Below are positions 9,185 through 18,347 of a DNA stretch of 64,000 nucleotides, piece after piece. The notes beneath the pieces are model-generated. The model had not been told where the DNA came from. It made no database searches and worked only from the letters and a program-made list of their open reading frames with translations. A program made the translations under genes and the position numbers. Position 1 is the first letter of the stretch. The number at the start of each line of letters is the position of its first letter. The DNA is from JAGRMG01 sp047975215 (GTDB taxonomy: Bacteria > Pseudomonadota > Alphaproteobacteria > Rhodobacterales > Rhodobacteraceae), in assembly GCA_047975215.1 (NCBI GenBank), contig JBKEDD010000042.1:29363-93362 (forward strand). The letters are read 5' to 3'.

Positions 9185-9421
9185 ATGCCGGGGAATCTGC
9201 ATCAGCGCGGGCAGGTGATCGAGCCCGACGACCCGTTGCGCCGGGTGTTCCTGACCGGGGCCGGGCAGCACCGGACCGCCCTGCTGGAACGCGAGGTGAA
9301 CGCGCATGAGGCGGCGATGATGTGCAGATTCAGCAAGGCCGAGCGCGACCGGCTGCTGGGGCGGCTCGATGACAACTTGCGCGCGGCGCTGGTTGGCCGG
9401 GAAAGGCGCGAAGCGCCGTGA
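9185..9421 (+). pseudogene. C-terminal remnant of a MarR-family regulator
   Basis: 78 codons encoding a wing-like segment (RGQVIEPDDPLRRVFLT), then a G at the usual GxxL position, and a terminal helix ending FSKAERDRLLGRLDDNL. This is the arrangement of the wing and dimerisation helix of MarR proteins, for example RGLVxRxxDPxDRRxxxVxLT. The helix-turn-helix that should precede it is absent because the DctM gene occupies the upstream bases up to 9182. It either decayed after a deletion that joined it to the TRAP operon, or is a short DNA-binding-deficient protein translated with DctM. The homology call rests on pattern only. Confidence 0.5.
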
Positions 9422-9761
9422 AATTCCGAACCCAATGGGACATTCCTGCGCCGGAAGCGCGCGATACCAGCCCGTGTTTCCGATTGAAGGGCGTGGATCC
9501 TGACAACGCTCGAGGGCGCGTTGGGGAGAACATCGCAAACCCGCTGCCTTTCGTTTCAATCGACGGACCAAAGAGGGGCAGGTCACGATCCGCACAAGAA
9601 ACACGATGAAGAAGTTGCAAACCGACCTGCTTGCGCCCGGATTGCGGCCTTGCCGCGGCGTGCCGGTTGGGCGCGGGCGTTCGCCCCATGCCGGGGCGTG
9701 CGCATCTGCCCATTGGTTTTGCCGCTGCGCCATGGCATGAGTCGCGCCGGGGAGGGACAGG
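9422..9761. other. 340-bp intergenic region before the second TRAP operon
   Basis: No convincing gene is present. A 44-codon frame from the ATG at 9606 is Cys/Arg-rich and low in predicted structure, so I do not call it. A purine-rich SD (GGGGAGGGACAGG) ends at the 9762 start. No obvious operator or T-run terminator is visible. The region probably holds the promoter of the second TRAP set and may contain decayed regulatory DNA, given the MarR remnant next to it. Confidence 0.35.
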
Positions 9762-10259
9762 ATGCGAACGACATATCTATCGCTGGCACGGTTGCTGGAC
9801 CGGCTGGCCTGGGTGCTTTGCCTTTTCACCGCCGCGATCCTGACCATGATCGTGCTCGCGGTCGTGGTACTGCGCTACGGGTTCGGTGTCGGCTTTATCG
9901 AGTTGCAGGACAGCGCCACCTATGCCTTCGCGGTGCTGGTGATCTTTTCCGTGCCGGTCTGTCTTGCGCGCGACGGGCATGTGCGGGTCGAGGTGATATC
10001 GGAGCGGCTGCCGCCCGGCTATCGGCGCTGGGCGGATATCGCGGCGTTGGTGTTGTTCCTGATCCCGATGTTCGGGGTGCTGATCTGGGCCTGGTGGCCG
10101 CAGATGGTCTATGCCTGGTCGATTCGCGAGGCGTCGCTGGAAACCGGCGGGCTGGGGGGGCTCTATCTGGTCAAGACAGCGTTGCCGGTCGCGGCGGCGC
10201 TGACCATCGTGCAGGGGCTGGCCGCCGTTCTGAAGGGGGCACCCGATGACGCCGCATGA
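9762..10259 (+). CDS. TRAP transporter small permease (DctQ family), second system
   Basis: 165 residues with four TM helices. The N-terminal part (LLDRLAWVLCLF...VVLRYGFGVGFIELQD) fits the DctQ family, with the characteristic RYxxxxxFIELQDxxxYAF stretch of the mannitol/chloroaromatic-type subgroup. It is preceded by GGGGAGGGACAGG. It overlaps the following large permease by 14 bp. Gene order here is Q-M-SBP, the reverse of the first TRAP system, so the two did not arise by simple tandem duplication. Confidence 0.82.
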   Translation: MRTTYLSLARLLDRLAWVLCLFTAAILTMIVLAVVVLRYGFGVGFIELQDSATYAFAVLVIFSVPVCLARDGHVRVEVISERLPPGYRRWADIAALVLFLIPMFGVLIWAWWPQMVYAWSIREASLETGGLGGLYLVKTALPVAAALTIVQGLAAVLKGAPDDAA

Positions 10260-11778
10260 GATTTTCCTGATCGTCCTGATCGGAGGCCTGTTTGCCGGCA
10301 TCCTCAGCGGCATTCCCGCGATGCTGGCGATTGCGGGCGTACCATTGGTGACGGCCGTTCTGGCCAGCCTGATGGGCCAGTTCGACCTGTCGTTCCTTGG
10401 CTTTTTCCCGGCCCGCGTATGGGGGGTGATGACCAACACGCTCTTGATGGCGGTGCCGCTGTTCGTGCTGATGGGCGTGCTGCTCGAACGCTCCGGGCTG
10501 GCCGAACGGATGCTGGGGGTTCTGTCGCGCATGCTGGGGGGCAGCCCGCGCGGTATCACGCTGTCGGTGCTTGTGTTCTCGACCCTGATCGTCGCCTCCA
10601 CCGGGATCATCGGCGCAACCGTGGTGATGCTGGTGCTGATCAGCCTGCCGGCGATGCTGGAAGCCGGGGTGAAACCGCGCCTGGCCTCGGGCGTGATCTG
10701 CGCCAGCGGCACGCTGGGGCAGATCATTCCGCCGTCGATCCTGCTGGTGCTGCTGGGCGACCAGATCGGCAATACCTATCTGGAGGCACAGCAGAAGGCG
10801 GGGAACTTCGCGATCCAGCCGGTTTCCGTCGGCGACCTGTTCGCGGGGGCGCTGATTCCCGGGCTGATCCTCGTCTGCCTGTATGCCGCGTTCATCGCCG
10901 TTGCGCTGCGCCCGGGCGCGGGGCGCGCAAAGCCGCGGCGCGAGGCAGTACCCATGGGCGAGATCCTGTCCACCTTCCTGCCGCCCATCGGGCTGATCCT
11001 GGCCGTTCTGGGTTCGATCCTCGCCGGTGTCGCCACCACGACCGAGGCGGCGGGCGTCGGAGCGGTGGGCGCGCTGTTGCTGGCAGGTTACATGAGCGGA
11101 CGGCCCGGACCGGGGCGGCCGCTGATCCTGGCCGCCGCCGTTGCCGCGCTGGTCTTTGTCGTGCTGCGCGCCGCCGGAGCCGGGCACGGCCCGGCCGCCA
11201 ACGCCGTGGGCGCGTTCGCGGCGCTGCTGATCGCGTCGGGCACGCTGGCGGCGGGCTGGCGGGTGGCGCGGGGCGGCGTTCTGGTCAGCGCGCTGACCGA
11301 AACGGCGCGCATCTCGGGTATGGTGTTCGGTATTGTCATTGCCGCCTCGATGCTTTCCCTGGTTTTCCGCGGCTTTGGCGGCGATCACACCGTCGCGCAG
11401 CTGCTTGCGGACGTTCCTGGCGGGACCACCGGCGCGCTGGCGCTGGTCATGGCGGTGGTGTTCGTTCTCGGCTTCATGCTGGAGGCGGTCGAGATCATCT
11501 ATATCGTGGTGCCGCTTCTGGGGCCGCCGATCCTGGGTACCGACATCTCTCCGGTCTGGTTCGGCGTATTGTTGGCGATGAACCTGCAAACCTCGTTCCT
11601 GACGCCGCCTTTCGGTTTCGCGCTGTTCTATTTCCGCTCGGTGGCGCCGAAATCCATTGCCACGGCCGATATTTATTTCGGGGTGATACCATTCGTCTGC
11701 TTGCAGGTTGCAGCACTTGGTATTCTGATGGCACTACCGGAGCTTGCAACATGGCTGCCGGAACAGATGTTCAGATGA
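10246..11778 (+). CDS. TRAP transporter large permease (DctM family), long form
   Basis: 510 residues, about 80 longer than the first DctM in this window. The extra length lies in a mid-protein hydrophobic stretch (about residues 280-340), as in the long DctM proteins that partner TakP-like binding proteins. Motifs include GTLGQIIPPSILLVLLGD and the C-terminal MNLQTSFLTPPFGFALFY. It should form the substrate channel with the Q subunit. The SBP gene follows after 16 bp. Likely substrates for this subgroup are 2-oxo acids or hydrophobic carboxylates; the actual one is not determinable here. Confidence 0.92.
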   Translation: MTPHEIFLIVLIGGLFAGILSGIPAMLAIAGVPLVTAVLASLMGQFDLSFLGFFPARVWGVMTNTLLMAVPLFVLMGVLLERSGLAERMLGVLSRMLGGSPRGITLSVLVFSTLIVASTGIIGATVVMLVLISLPAMLEAGVKPRLASGVICASGTLGQIIPPSILLVLLGDQIGNTYLEAQQKAGNFAIQPVSVGDLFAGALIPGLILVCLYAAFIAVALRPGAGRAKPRREAVPMGEILSTFLPPIGLILAVLGSILAGVATTTEAAGVGAVGALLLAGYMSGRPGPGRPLILAAAVAALVFVVLRAAGAGHGPAANAVGAFAALLIASGTLAAGWRVARGGVLVSALTETARISGMVFGIVIAASMLSLVFRGFGGDHTVAQLLADVPGGTTGALALVMAVVFVLGFMLEAVEIIYIVVPLLGPPILGTDISPVWFGVLLAMNLQTSFLTPPFGFALFYFRSVAPKSIATADIYFGVIPFVCLQVAALGILMALPELATWLPEQMFR

Positions 11779-11794
11779 ACGGGGAGACTGACCT

Positions 11795-12862
11795 ATGGAA
11801 CGCAGAAAATTCCTTACCGCCGGCTTGGGGGCAACCGCCGGCATTGCCGCGCTGGCCGCACCGGCCGTGGCACAGGGCAAGATCGAATGGAACCTGGCCA
11901 CCGCCTTTCCAAAGAACGCGCCGGGGGTGGGCACCAATGTCACCAACTTCGCCGAAAAGGTCGGCGCCATGTCCGATGGCCGGCTGACGCTTACTGTCTA
12001 TGGCGGCGGCGAACTGGTGCCGCCCTTCGCGGTCGAAGATGCGATCCAGCAGGGCAACATACCCGTGGGCCACGGGCCGACCTATTACGCCGCCGGCAAG
12101 AACGCCGCGCTGCACTGGTTCACCGCGGTACCCTTCGGGATGACCTCGAACGAACATTTCGCATGGCTGAAATACGGCGGCGGGCAGGAAATCTGGGACG
12201 ACATCTATGCCCAGCGTGGATTGCTGCCGTTCTATTCGGGCAACTCCAACACACAGTCGGGCGGCTGGTTCAAGAACCGCATCGAAAGTGTCGAGGATCT
12301 CAAGGGTCTGAACATGCGCATCGCCGGTCTGGGCGGCGAGATCATGCGCAAGCTGGGCACCAACGCGGTGCTGATGCCCCCGCCCGAGATCTTCACCGCG
12401 TTCCAGTCGGGTGCCATCGACGCCGCCGAATGGGTCGGGCCGATGCTGGACCAGGCGTTCGGACTGCAGAAGATTACCAAGCTGTGCTATCTGCCGGCGC
12501 TGACCGAACCCGGCGCGGGCCTCGCCATCGTCTTCAACAAGGACGCCTTCGAGGGGCTGCCTGCCGATCTTCAGGCGATCTGCATGAATGCCGCCCATGC
12601 CGCGGCATTGGAGAGCCACGCGCAGTTCGATTATTTCAACGCCCGTGCTATGGCGGCACTGAAGGCCGACGGCGTCGAGTTTCTGGCCTTCCCCGACGAC
12701 GTGGTTGTGGCCATGCGCGATGCCTGGGGCGAGGTCCAGGACGAACTGACCGCCGCCAATCCAGATGTGGCGCGGGTACGCGAAAGCTATGACGCCTACC
12801 TGGCCGAAGCCCGCGACTATGCAGCGGCGATGACCCTGCCCATGCTGGCGGGGCGCGGCTGA
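11795..12862 (+). CDS. TRAP solute-binding protein, TakP-like, with Tat-type signal
   Basis: 355 residues. The N-terminus MERRKFLTAGLGATAG...APAVAQ has the RRxFL core of a Tat signal peptide, so the protein is probably exported folded. The body resembles the Rhodobacter 2-oxoacid-binding TakP: GGELVPPFAVEDAIQQGN, then QSGGWFKNRI, and the strongly conserved DAAEWVGP (about residues 208-215) whose Glu/Trp help bind ligand and cation. It is the last gene of the second TRAP operon. A 2-oxo or other carboxylate is the best guess for the ligand. Confidence 0.9.
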   Translation: MERRKFLTAGLGATAGIAALAAPAVAQGKIEWNLATAFPKNAPGVGTNVTNFAEKVGAMSDGRLTLTVYGGGELVPPFAVEDAIQQGNIPVGHGPTYYAAGKNAALHWFTAVPFGMTSNEHFAWLKYGGGQEIWDDIYAQRGLLPFYSGNSNTQSGGWFKNRIESVEDLKGLNMRIAGLGGEIMRKLGTNAVLMPPPEIFTAFQSGAIDAAEWVGPMLDQAFGLQKITKLCYLPALTEPGAGLAIVFNKDAFEGLPADLQAICMNAAHAAALESHAQFDYFNARAMAALKADGVEFLAFPDDVVVAMRDAWGEVQDELTAANPDVARVRESYDAYLAEARDYAAAMTLPMLAGRG

Positions 12863-12869
12863 TACCCGT

Positions 12870-12897
12870 GCGGCGCCCGTCCGCGGGCGGGCGCCGC
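12870..12897 (+). terminator. GC-rich hairpin after the second TRAP operon
   Basis: A perfect 10-bp inverted repeat (GCGGCGCCCG at 12870-12879 with CGGGCGCCGC at 12888-12897, 8-nt loop) starts 7 bp after the SBP stop, between convergent genes. It lacks a T-run on either strand, so it may act with Rho or as an mRNA 3'-end stabiliser. Confidence 0.5.
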
Positions 12898-13003
12898 AAG
12901 CCGGGGACTGGCAAAGCCTCCGGGTCAAGCCGGTCGGTCTTGCCGGGTCGTCAGGCGCCGAGACCCTGTGCCGTGTTCACCGTCGCGGACGCCGGGATGC
13001 GGC

Positions 13004-15448
13004 TCAGCCCTTCACCCGCTCCATCGCGGGGTCGTAGAGCGGTGCGAGCGTGACCTCGCAGGGTACGCGCTCGCTTGCCACTTCCAGTTCGTATCGCCCG
13101 CCCAGCACGAAATCGCGGTCCACGCCGTCGGGGTTGCGCACATAGCCCATGCCGATCGACTTGCCGATGCTGTGGCCGTATCCGGCCGAACTCAGCCAGC
13201 CCACGCGCCGGCCGTCGCGATAGATGGTTTCGCGCCCCGACAGGATCACCGAGGCATCGGCGGTGAAAGTGGCCAGCATCTTGTTCACCCCCGAAGCGCG
13301 CTGCGCGGCGACCGCCTCGCGGCCCCTGAAGGGAGTGTTCTTCTTCAGCTTGACGGCCCAGCCCAGCCCCGCCTCGTCCGGGGTGTGGTCGGGGCCGATA
13401 TCGGCCGCCCAGGCGCGATAGCCCTTTTCCAGCCGCAGCGTCTCGATGGCGCGGTATCCGGCGTTGCGCAGCCCGTGCGCCGCCCCCGCCCGGTGCAGCG
13501 CGCCGTAGACGGTGGCGGCGTATTCCACCGGCAGGTGCAACTCCCAGCCCAGTTCGCCGACATAGGTGATGCGCAGGGCGCGCACCGGGCAGCCGGCGAT
13601 GCCGATGGTGCGCGCGGTGGCGAAGGGGAACGCGGCGTCGGACACATCCGCCCGCGTCACCGCGGCCAGGATGTCGCGCGCCTTCGGCCCCATGAGCGAG
13701 AGCGTGGACCAGGCCGAGGTCGCGTCGAACAGCTGTGCGTTCAGGCCGTCGGGTATGTTGCGCGCGATCCAGTCGAAATCGTGCGTGGCGAAACCGGTGC
13801 CGGTGACGATGTAGTATTCGTCCTCGGCGATGCGCACGGCGGTCAGGTCGCATTCGATGCCGCCGTGATCGTTCAGCATCTGGGTATAGGTGATCCGGCC
13901 CACCGGGCCGGCCACGTCGTTGGCGGCGATCCAGCCAAGCGCGGCCTCGGCGTCGGAGCCCTTCAGCACGAACTTGGCAAACGATGTTTGGTCGATCAGC
14001 ACCGCCGCCTCGCGGGCGGCGCGGTGTTCGCGGCCGACCGCATCGTGCCAGTTGGGGCGCTCGAACGTGTAGATGTCGCGCTGTTGTTCGCCCGCGCCCG
14101 TGTCGGCGAACCAGTTCGGCCGCTCCCAGCCCAGTTTCTCGCCGAACACCGCGCCGTCGGCCTTCAGCAGATCGTAGAGCGGTGACTTGCGGCAGGGGCG
14201 TGCGCTGTCGTGTTCCTCGGACGGCCAGGCCATGGTGTAATGCTTGCCGTAGGCCTCGACGGTGCGGGTGCGGATCCAGTCGTCGTCGAAATGCGGGCGG
14301 CCGAAACGGCGGATGTCGGCGGGCCACAGATCGAAGGGCGGTTCGCCCTTGGCCACCCATTCGGCCAGCGCCATGCCGGCGCCGCCGCCGGCCGCGATGC
14401 CGAAGGCGTTGAAGCCCGCCCCGACGAAGAAATTGCGCAGCTCGGGCGCCTCGCCAAGGATGAAGTTGCCATCGGGCGTGAAGCTTTCCGGCCCGTTGGT
14501 CAGTTGCTTGATGCCGGCGGTCTGCAACGCCGGAACCCGGCCCAGCGAAAGTTCCATGATCTGTTCGAAATGGTCGAAATCGCTGTCCAGCAACGTGTAG
14601 TGAAAGCCCCGCGGGATGCCGTTCACCGCCCAGGGCTTCGGGTTGGGCTCGTAGCCGCCCATGACCAGCCCGCCGACCTCTTCCTTGTAATAGGTCAGCC
14701 GGTCAGGATCGCGCAGTGTCGGCAGGCCGGGGCTCACGCCGTCTATGGGTTCGGTCAGCATGTACTGATGTTCCATCGATACCAGCGGTACGTTGACGCC
14801 CACGGTACTGGCGAAGGCGCGAGTCCACTGGCCGCAGCAGGCGATCACCACCGGGGTTTCGATCCGGCCGCGTTCGGTTTGCACGCCCCGGATGACGCCC
14901 TTGTCCACCTCGACCGACAGCACCTTGGTATCCTCGAAGATTCGCGCCCCGCCCATGCGGGCGCCGCGCGCCAGCGCCTGGGTGATGTCGGACGGGTTGG
15001 CCTGGCCGTCGGTGGGCAGAAAGGCGGCGCCGACCACGTCGTCGATTTGCATCAGGGGCCAGAGTTCCTGCGCCTCGCGCGGAGTCAGAAGCTGCATGTC
15101 CAGCCCGAAGGAATGCGCCGTGGTGGCCTGGCGCTTGACCTCGGTCCAGCGTTCGGCGTTGCAGGCCAGGCGCAGCCCGCCATTCATCTTCCAGCCGGTT
15201 CCAAGGCCGGTTTCCGCCTCCAGCCGGTTGTAGAGATCGACGGAATAGCCCAGAAGCTGCGTGATGTTGGCGTTCGAGCGCAACTGTCCGACCAGCCCGG
15301 CGGCGTGGAAGGTGGTGCCCGAGGTCAGTTTCTTGCGTTCGAGCAGGACCACATCCCAGCCCAGCCGGCTGAGGTGATAGGCGGTCGAACAGCCGACTAT
15401 GCCGCCGCCCACGATGACCGCACGCGCGGTGTTGGGAAAATCGCTCAT
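13004..15448 (-). CDS. dimethylglycine-dehydrogenase-like FAD/GcvT protein, copy 1
   Basis: 814 residues from the ATG at 15448 (SD GGAAGG; ATGA overlap with the kinase stop). The N-terminal DAO-type domain starts VIVGGGIVGCSTAYHLSRLG. FHAAGLVGQLRS contains the histidine that carries covalent FAD in dimethylglycine dehydrogenase and sarcosine dehydrogenase. A middle FAO_M region and a C-terminal aminomethyltransferase (GCV_T) domain from about residue 430 follow; GELGWELHLPVE and LRLEKGYRAW are GcvT-type motifs. The family oxidatively demethylates N-methyl amines and passes the one-carbon unit to tetrahydrofolate. It ends an operon with a betaine-type ABC importer and a kinase, so its substrate may be a phosphorylated or unusual methylated amine rather than dimethylglycine. 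Confidence 0.88.
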   Translation of the reverse strand: MSDFPNTARAVIVGGGIVGCSTAYHLSRLGWDVVLLERKKLTSGTTFHAAGLVGQLRSNANITQLLGYSVDLYNRLEAETGLGTGWKMNGGLRLACNAERWTEVKRQATTAHSFGLDMQLLTPREAQELWPLMQIDDVVGAAFLPTDGQANPSDITQALARGARMGGARIFEDTKVLSVEVDKGVIRGVQTERGRIETPVVIACCGQWTRAFASTVGVNVPLVSMEHQYMLTEPIDGVSPGLPTLRDPDRLTYYKEEVGGLVMGGYEPNPKPWAVNGIPRGFHYTLLDSDFDHFEQIMELSLGRVPALQTAGIKQLTNGPESFTPDGNFILGEAPELRNFFVGAGFNAFGIAAGGGAGMALAEWVAKGEPPFDLWPADIRRFGRPHFDDDWIRTRTVEAYGKHYTMAWPSEEHDSARPCRKSPLYDLLKADGAVFGEKLGWERPNWFADTGAGEQQRDIYTFERPNWHDAVGREHRAAREAAVLIDQTSFAKFVLKGSDAEAALGWIAANDVAGPVGRITYTQMLNDHGGIECDLTAVRIAEDEYYIVTGTGFATHDFDWIARNIPDGLNAQLFDATSAWSTLSLMGPKARDILAAVTRADVSDAAFPFATARTIGIAGCPVRALRITYVGELGWELHLPVEYAATVYGALHRAGAAHGLRNAGYRAIETLRLEKGYRAWAADIGPDHTPDEAGLGWAVKLKKNTPFRGREAVAAQRASGVNKMLATFTADASVILSGRETIYRDGRRVGWLSSAGYGHSIGKSIGMGYVRNPDGVDRDFVLGGRYELEVASERVPCEVTLAPLYDPAMERVKG

Positions 15449-16341
15449 CACGGTTCCTTCCGGTTCTGGTAGCCGCGCAGCGCCCGGCCGTAGCGTTCGA
15501 GGTTCTCGGCGGTATAGGCGGCATAGTCGAAGTCGATCTGTGAAGTGATCTCGGAGACCATGCTCCACATGGTTTCGCGCAGCAGCGAGGCGCATTTCAT
15601 GGCGCCATAGCTGGCCATCAGCGCCGCGTCGGGGCAGGTGCCGAAATAGCGTTCCAGCATGGCCCGCTCGGCCTCGGGGGGCAGGCCGCAATTGGTGGCC
15701 AGCCCGCCAAGGTCGAACAGCGGCGAGTTGATGCCGCCATATTCCCAGTCGATCAGCCACAGCCGCCCGTCGCCGCGCAATATGTTGGCAGGCAGCAGGT
15801 CGTTATGGCCCAGAACCGGCGTCACCGGACCCACGACGCGTTCCAGTGTGGCGGCCTGCTCCATCAGCGCCGGCAGCGCGGCGGCATGGCGCGAGCCGCG
15901 TTCGTGCAGGAAACCGGCATAGTCGCGCACGACGTGAAACACCCAGAAACTCAGCACCGGGCCGCGCAGCCGCATTGTTACGTCGCGATGCGCGCTTGCC
16001 ACCAGATCGACCGCGGCGAAAAGCGTCGCCTCGTCGTGCAGGTCGGATTCGCCCAGCGGTTCGGCGGGGACGAACTCCAGCACCAGCGCGCCCGGCTCGG
16101 CGTAGTGGACGGCGGGCGAGACACCGGCCGCCGCCGCCGCGCGACTGATCGACAGTTCGTTGAACCGCATCACGCCATGTTCCGGAATATCCTCGCCCAG
16201 GCGCACGACGTATTTGCGGCCCCCGTCGCTGAGCGTGAGGTTTATGTTGGTAATGCCGCCGTCCAGTGCCGCGATGTCGTGGGGATCGCGCCAGCACGGC
16301 AGCGCGCGCGCCCGCGCCATGGCCCGGTCGAGCGCCGTCAT
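15448..16341 (-). CDS. choline/ethanolamine-kinase-like phosphotransferase, copy 1
   Basis: 297 residues from the ATG at 16341, which overlaps the permease stop by ATGA. The protein-kinase-like APH fold is shown by GGITNINLTL near the N-terminus (nucleotide loop), VLGHNDLLPANILRG (catalytic HxDxxxxN motif, about residues 182-196) and LIDWEYGGINSPLFDLGGL (metal-binding Asp). Family members phosphorylate choline, ethanolamine, thiamine or related hydroxyl compounds in the cytoplasm. Genetic coupling to a quaternary-amine ABC importer upstream and an N-demethylase-like enzyme downstream suggests that the imported compound is phosphorylated before or after demethylation. A paralogue is at 22271-23200. 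Confidence 0.82.
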   Translation of the reverse strand: MTALDRAMARARALPCWRDPHDIAALDGGITNINLTLSDGGRKYVVRLGEDIPEHGVMRFNELSISRAAAAAGVSPAVHYAEPGALVLEFVPAEPLGESDLHDEATLFAAVDLVASAHRDVTMRLRGPVLSFWVFHVVRDYAGFLHERGSRHAAALPALMEQAATLERVVGPVTPVLGHNDLLPANILRGDGRLWLIDWEYGGINSPLFDLGGLATNCGLPPEAERAMLERYFGTCPDAALMASYGAMKCASLLRETMWSMVSEITSQIDFDYAAYTAENLERYGRALRGYQNRKEP

Positions 16342-18347
16342 TGTCCCACCCCCAGCCGGTGTTGCGACGCCCGCGCCAGCGCCGTCAGGATGCGGTCGGA
16401 TATGATGGCGATGAAGGCAACGGACAGCCCGGCGACGATGCCCGCCCCGGTATTGGCCTTGGTCAGCGCGATATAGACCTCCTGCCCCAGATCGCGGGTG
16501 CCCACCAGCGCGGTGATGACCAGCATCGACAGTGCCAGCATGATGGTCTGGTTGAGCCCCAGAAGCAGCGAGGGCGCGGCCAGCGGCAGCTTGATGCGCA
16601 TCAGCAACTGGCGTTCGGTGCAGCCCGACACGCGCCCCGCCTCGATCACCTCGGGTTCTATCGAGCGGATGCCATGTGCGGCATAACGCACAGCCGGGGC
16701 CAGCGCATAAAGCACCACGGCAATCATCGCCGAGAAATCGCCAACCCGGAACAGCATCACCACCGGGATCAGGTAGACGAAACTGGGCAGCGTCTGGAGC
16801 GTGTCGATCAGCGCGCCGATCACGGTGTTGGCCCGTGCGTTCTGACCCGCCCAGATGCCCAGCGGAATACCGATGGCACTGGCGATCAGCACCGAGACTG
16901 TAATCAGGTAGACGGTGATCATCGCCTTGGCCCACAGCCCGTTGGCGGCGATGAACAGCGTCATCAGCGCCGCCATCAGCGCCAGTTTCCAGCCGCCCAC
17001 GCGGCCGGCCGCGAGGGTGATGGCGATAATGCCCCAGGCCCAGGGGATGCCGGTAAAAAAGCGTTTGACCGGCAGCAGCAGCCAGGTCAGCAGCGCGGTC
17101 TTGATCGCCTCGAGCGTGTTGAAGAAGTTGACGTTGATCCACTCCATCGCCTCGGTCCAGATCGGCCCGGTGGTGATGGTCAGTTGTTCGGGATACAGCC
17201 GGAAACCGGGGATAGCGGCGCCCAGGGCGGTGGTCGCGACCGCAAGCGCAGCGACCGATGTAAACAGCGGATGGCGCCGGTGAAGCGGCAGCGCCGGATC
17301 GGGCCGGGCGCGGACCTTGCGGATGGCAAAGGCCTGGCTGACGCGGTCCAGCGCGATGGCCATGACGACGATGGCCAGCCCCGCCTCGACCCCGCCGCCG
17401 ATATCGAGCCGTCTGAGCGCGGTAAGCACGTCATAACCAAGCCCGCCCGCGCCGATCATCGAGGCGATGATGACCATGTTGAGCGACAGCATGATGACCT
17501 GATTGACCCCCACCATGAGCGAGGGCATGGCGGTGGGCACCAGCACCTTCCACAAGAGTTGCCGCCGCTTGCAGCCCATCATGCGCCCGGCCTCGATCAC
17601 GTCTTCGGGCACCGAATGCAGCGCCACGGTCGAGACCCGCACCATCGGCGGCATGGCATAGATCACCGTCGCCACCAGCGCCGAGACCGGACCAAAACCG
17701 AACAGGAACAGGATCGGCACGAGGTAAGCGAATACCGGCACCGTCTGCATCAGATCCAGCAGCGGGCGCAGGGTGCGTTCGAACCACGGGTGACGGTAGG
17801 ACACGATACCCAGGGCCAGCCCCCCGGCCACCCCGATGGGCACGGCGATGAGAACCGAAGCCAGCGTGACCATGGCGCTGGCCCATTGCCCGAACACTGC
17901 AAGATAGGCGAAACACCCCGCCGCCAGAAACGCCAGCGCCCGGTTCCTGGCATACCAGGCAAGGGCGGCGATGATCGCGATCACCGCGATCCAGGACAGC
18001 GACGGCGCCACCTCGACCGCCTGCTGGCCCTGCCCGAGCACGAAGCCGTCGATCAGCAGGGCGCGCACCAGGTCGTAGGGCGCCTCGATCACCGCCGAGA
18101 CAAAGCGCGTGAAATCGCGGAAGGTGAACAACCCGAAGGTTGCGTCCTCGACCAGCCAGGCCATGAAGCCGGAAATCCACTGATCCACCGGCACCGTCAG
18201 GCTGGCCGGAAAGCGGACGATCCAGCGCGCATCCAGCGCCTTGTAAAGCTGGAACGACCAGGTCGAAAGCGCCCAGGTCAGCGCGAACAATCCCAGCCAG
18301 AACGGCCGCGACCCGCCGAACAGCCCCCGCAACAGCGCCGGTTTCAT
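16338..18347 (-). CDS. glycine-betaine/choline-type ABC permease with two fused permease domains
   Basis: 669 residues, about twice the usual ProW length. Two BPD_transp_1 domains are present in one chain. Each has the ABC-coupling EAA-type loop: EDVIEAGRMMGCKRRQLLWK in the first half (about residues 255-275) and PEVIEAGRVSGCTERQLLMR in the second (about residues 565-585). One protein can therefore replace the usual permease homodimer. It overlaps the ATPase gene upstream and the kinase gene downstream by ATGA on both sides. The assignment to the quaternary-amine (OpuA/ProU) family is firm; the substrate is not. Confidence 0.9.
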   Translation of the reverse strand: MKPALLRGLFGGSRPFWLGLFALTWALSTWSFQLYKALDARWIVRFPASLTVPVDQWISGFMAWLVEDATFGLFTFRDFTRFVSAVIEAPYDLVRALLIDGFVLGQGQQAVEVAPSLSWIAVIAIIAALAWYARNRALAFLAAGCFAYLAVFGQWASAMVTLASVLIAVPIGVAGGLALGIVSYRHPWFERTLRPLLDLMQTVPVFAYLVPILFLFGFGPVSALVATVIYAMPPMVRVSTVALHSVPEDVIEAGRMMGCKRRQLLWKVLVPTAMPSLMVGVNQVIMLSLNMVIIASMIGAGGLGYDVLTALRRLDIGGGVEAGLAIVVMAIALDRVSQAFAIRKVRARPDPALPLHRRHPLFTSVAALAVATTALGAAIPGFRLYPEQLTITTGPIWTEAMEWINVNFFNTLEAIKTALLTWLLLPVKRFFTGIPWAWGIIAITLAAGRVGGWKLALMAALMTLFIAANGLWAKAMITVYLITVSVLIASAIGIPLGIWAGQNARANTVIGALIDTLQTLPSFVYLIPVVMLFRVGDFSAMIAVVLYALAPAVRYAAHGIRSIEPEVIEAGRVSGCTERQLLMRIKLPLAAPSLLLGLNQTIMLALSMLVITALVGTRDLGQEVYIALTKANTGAGIVAGLSVAFIAIISDRILTALARASQHRLGVGQ

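Noticed and set aside
9606..9740. 44-codon plus-strand frame starting MKKLQTDLLAP
   Set aside because: No convincing SD, Cys/Arg-rich low-complexity C-terminus, and no recognisable family.
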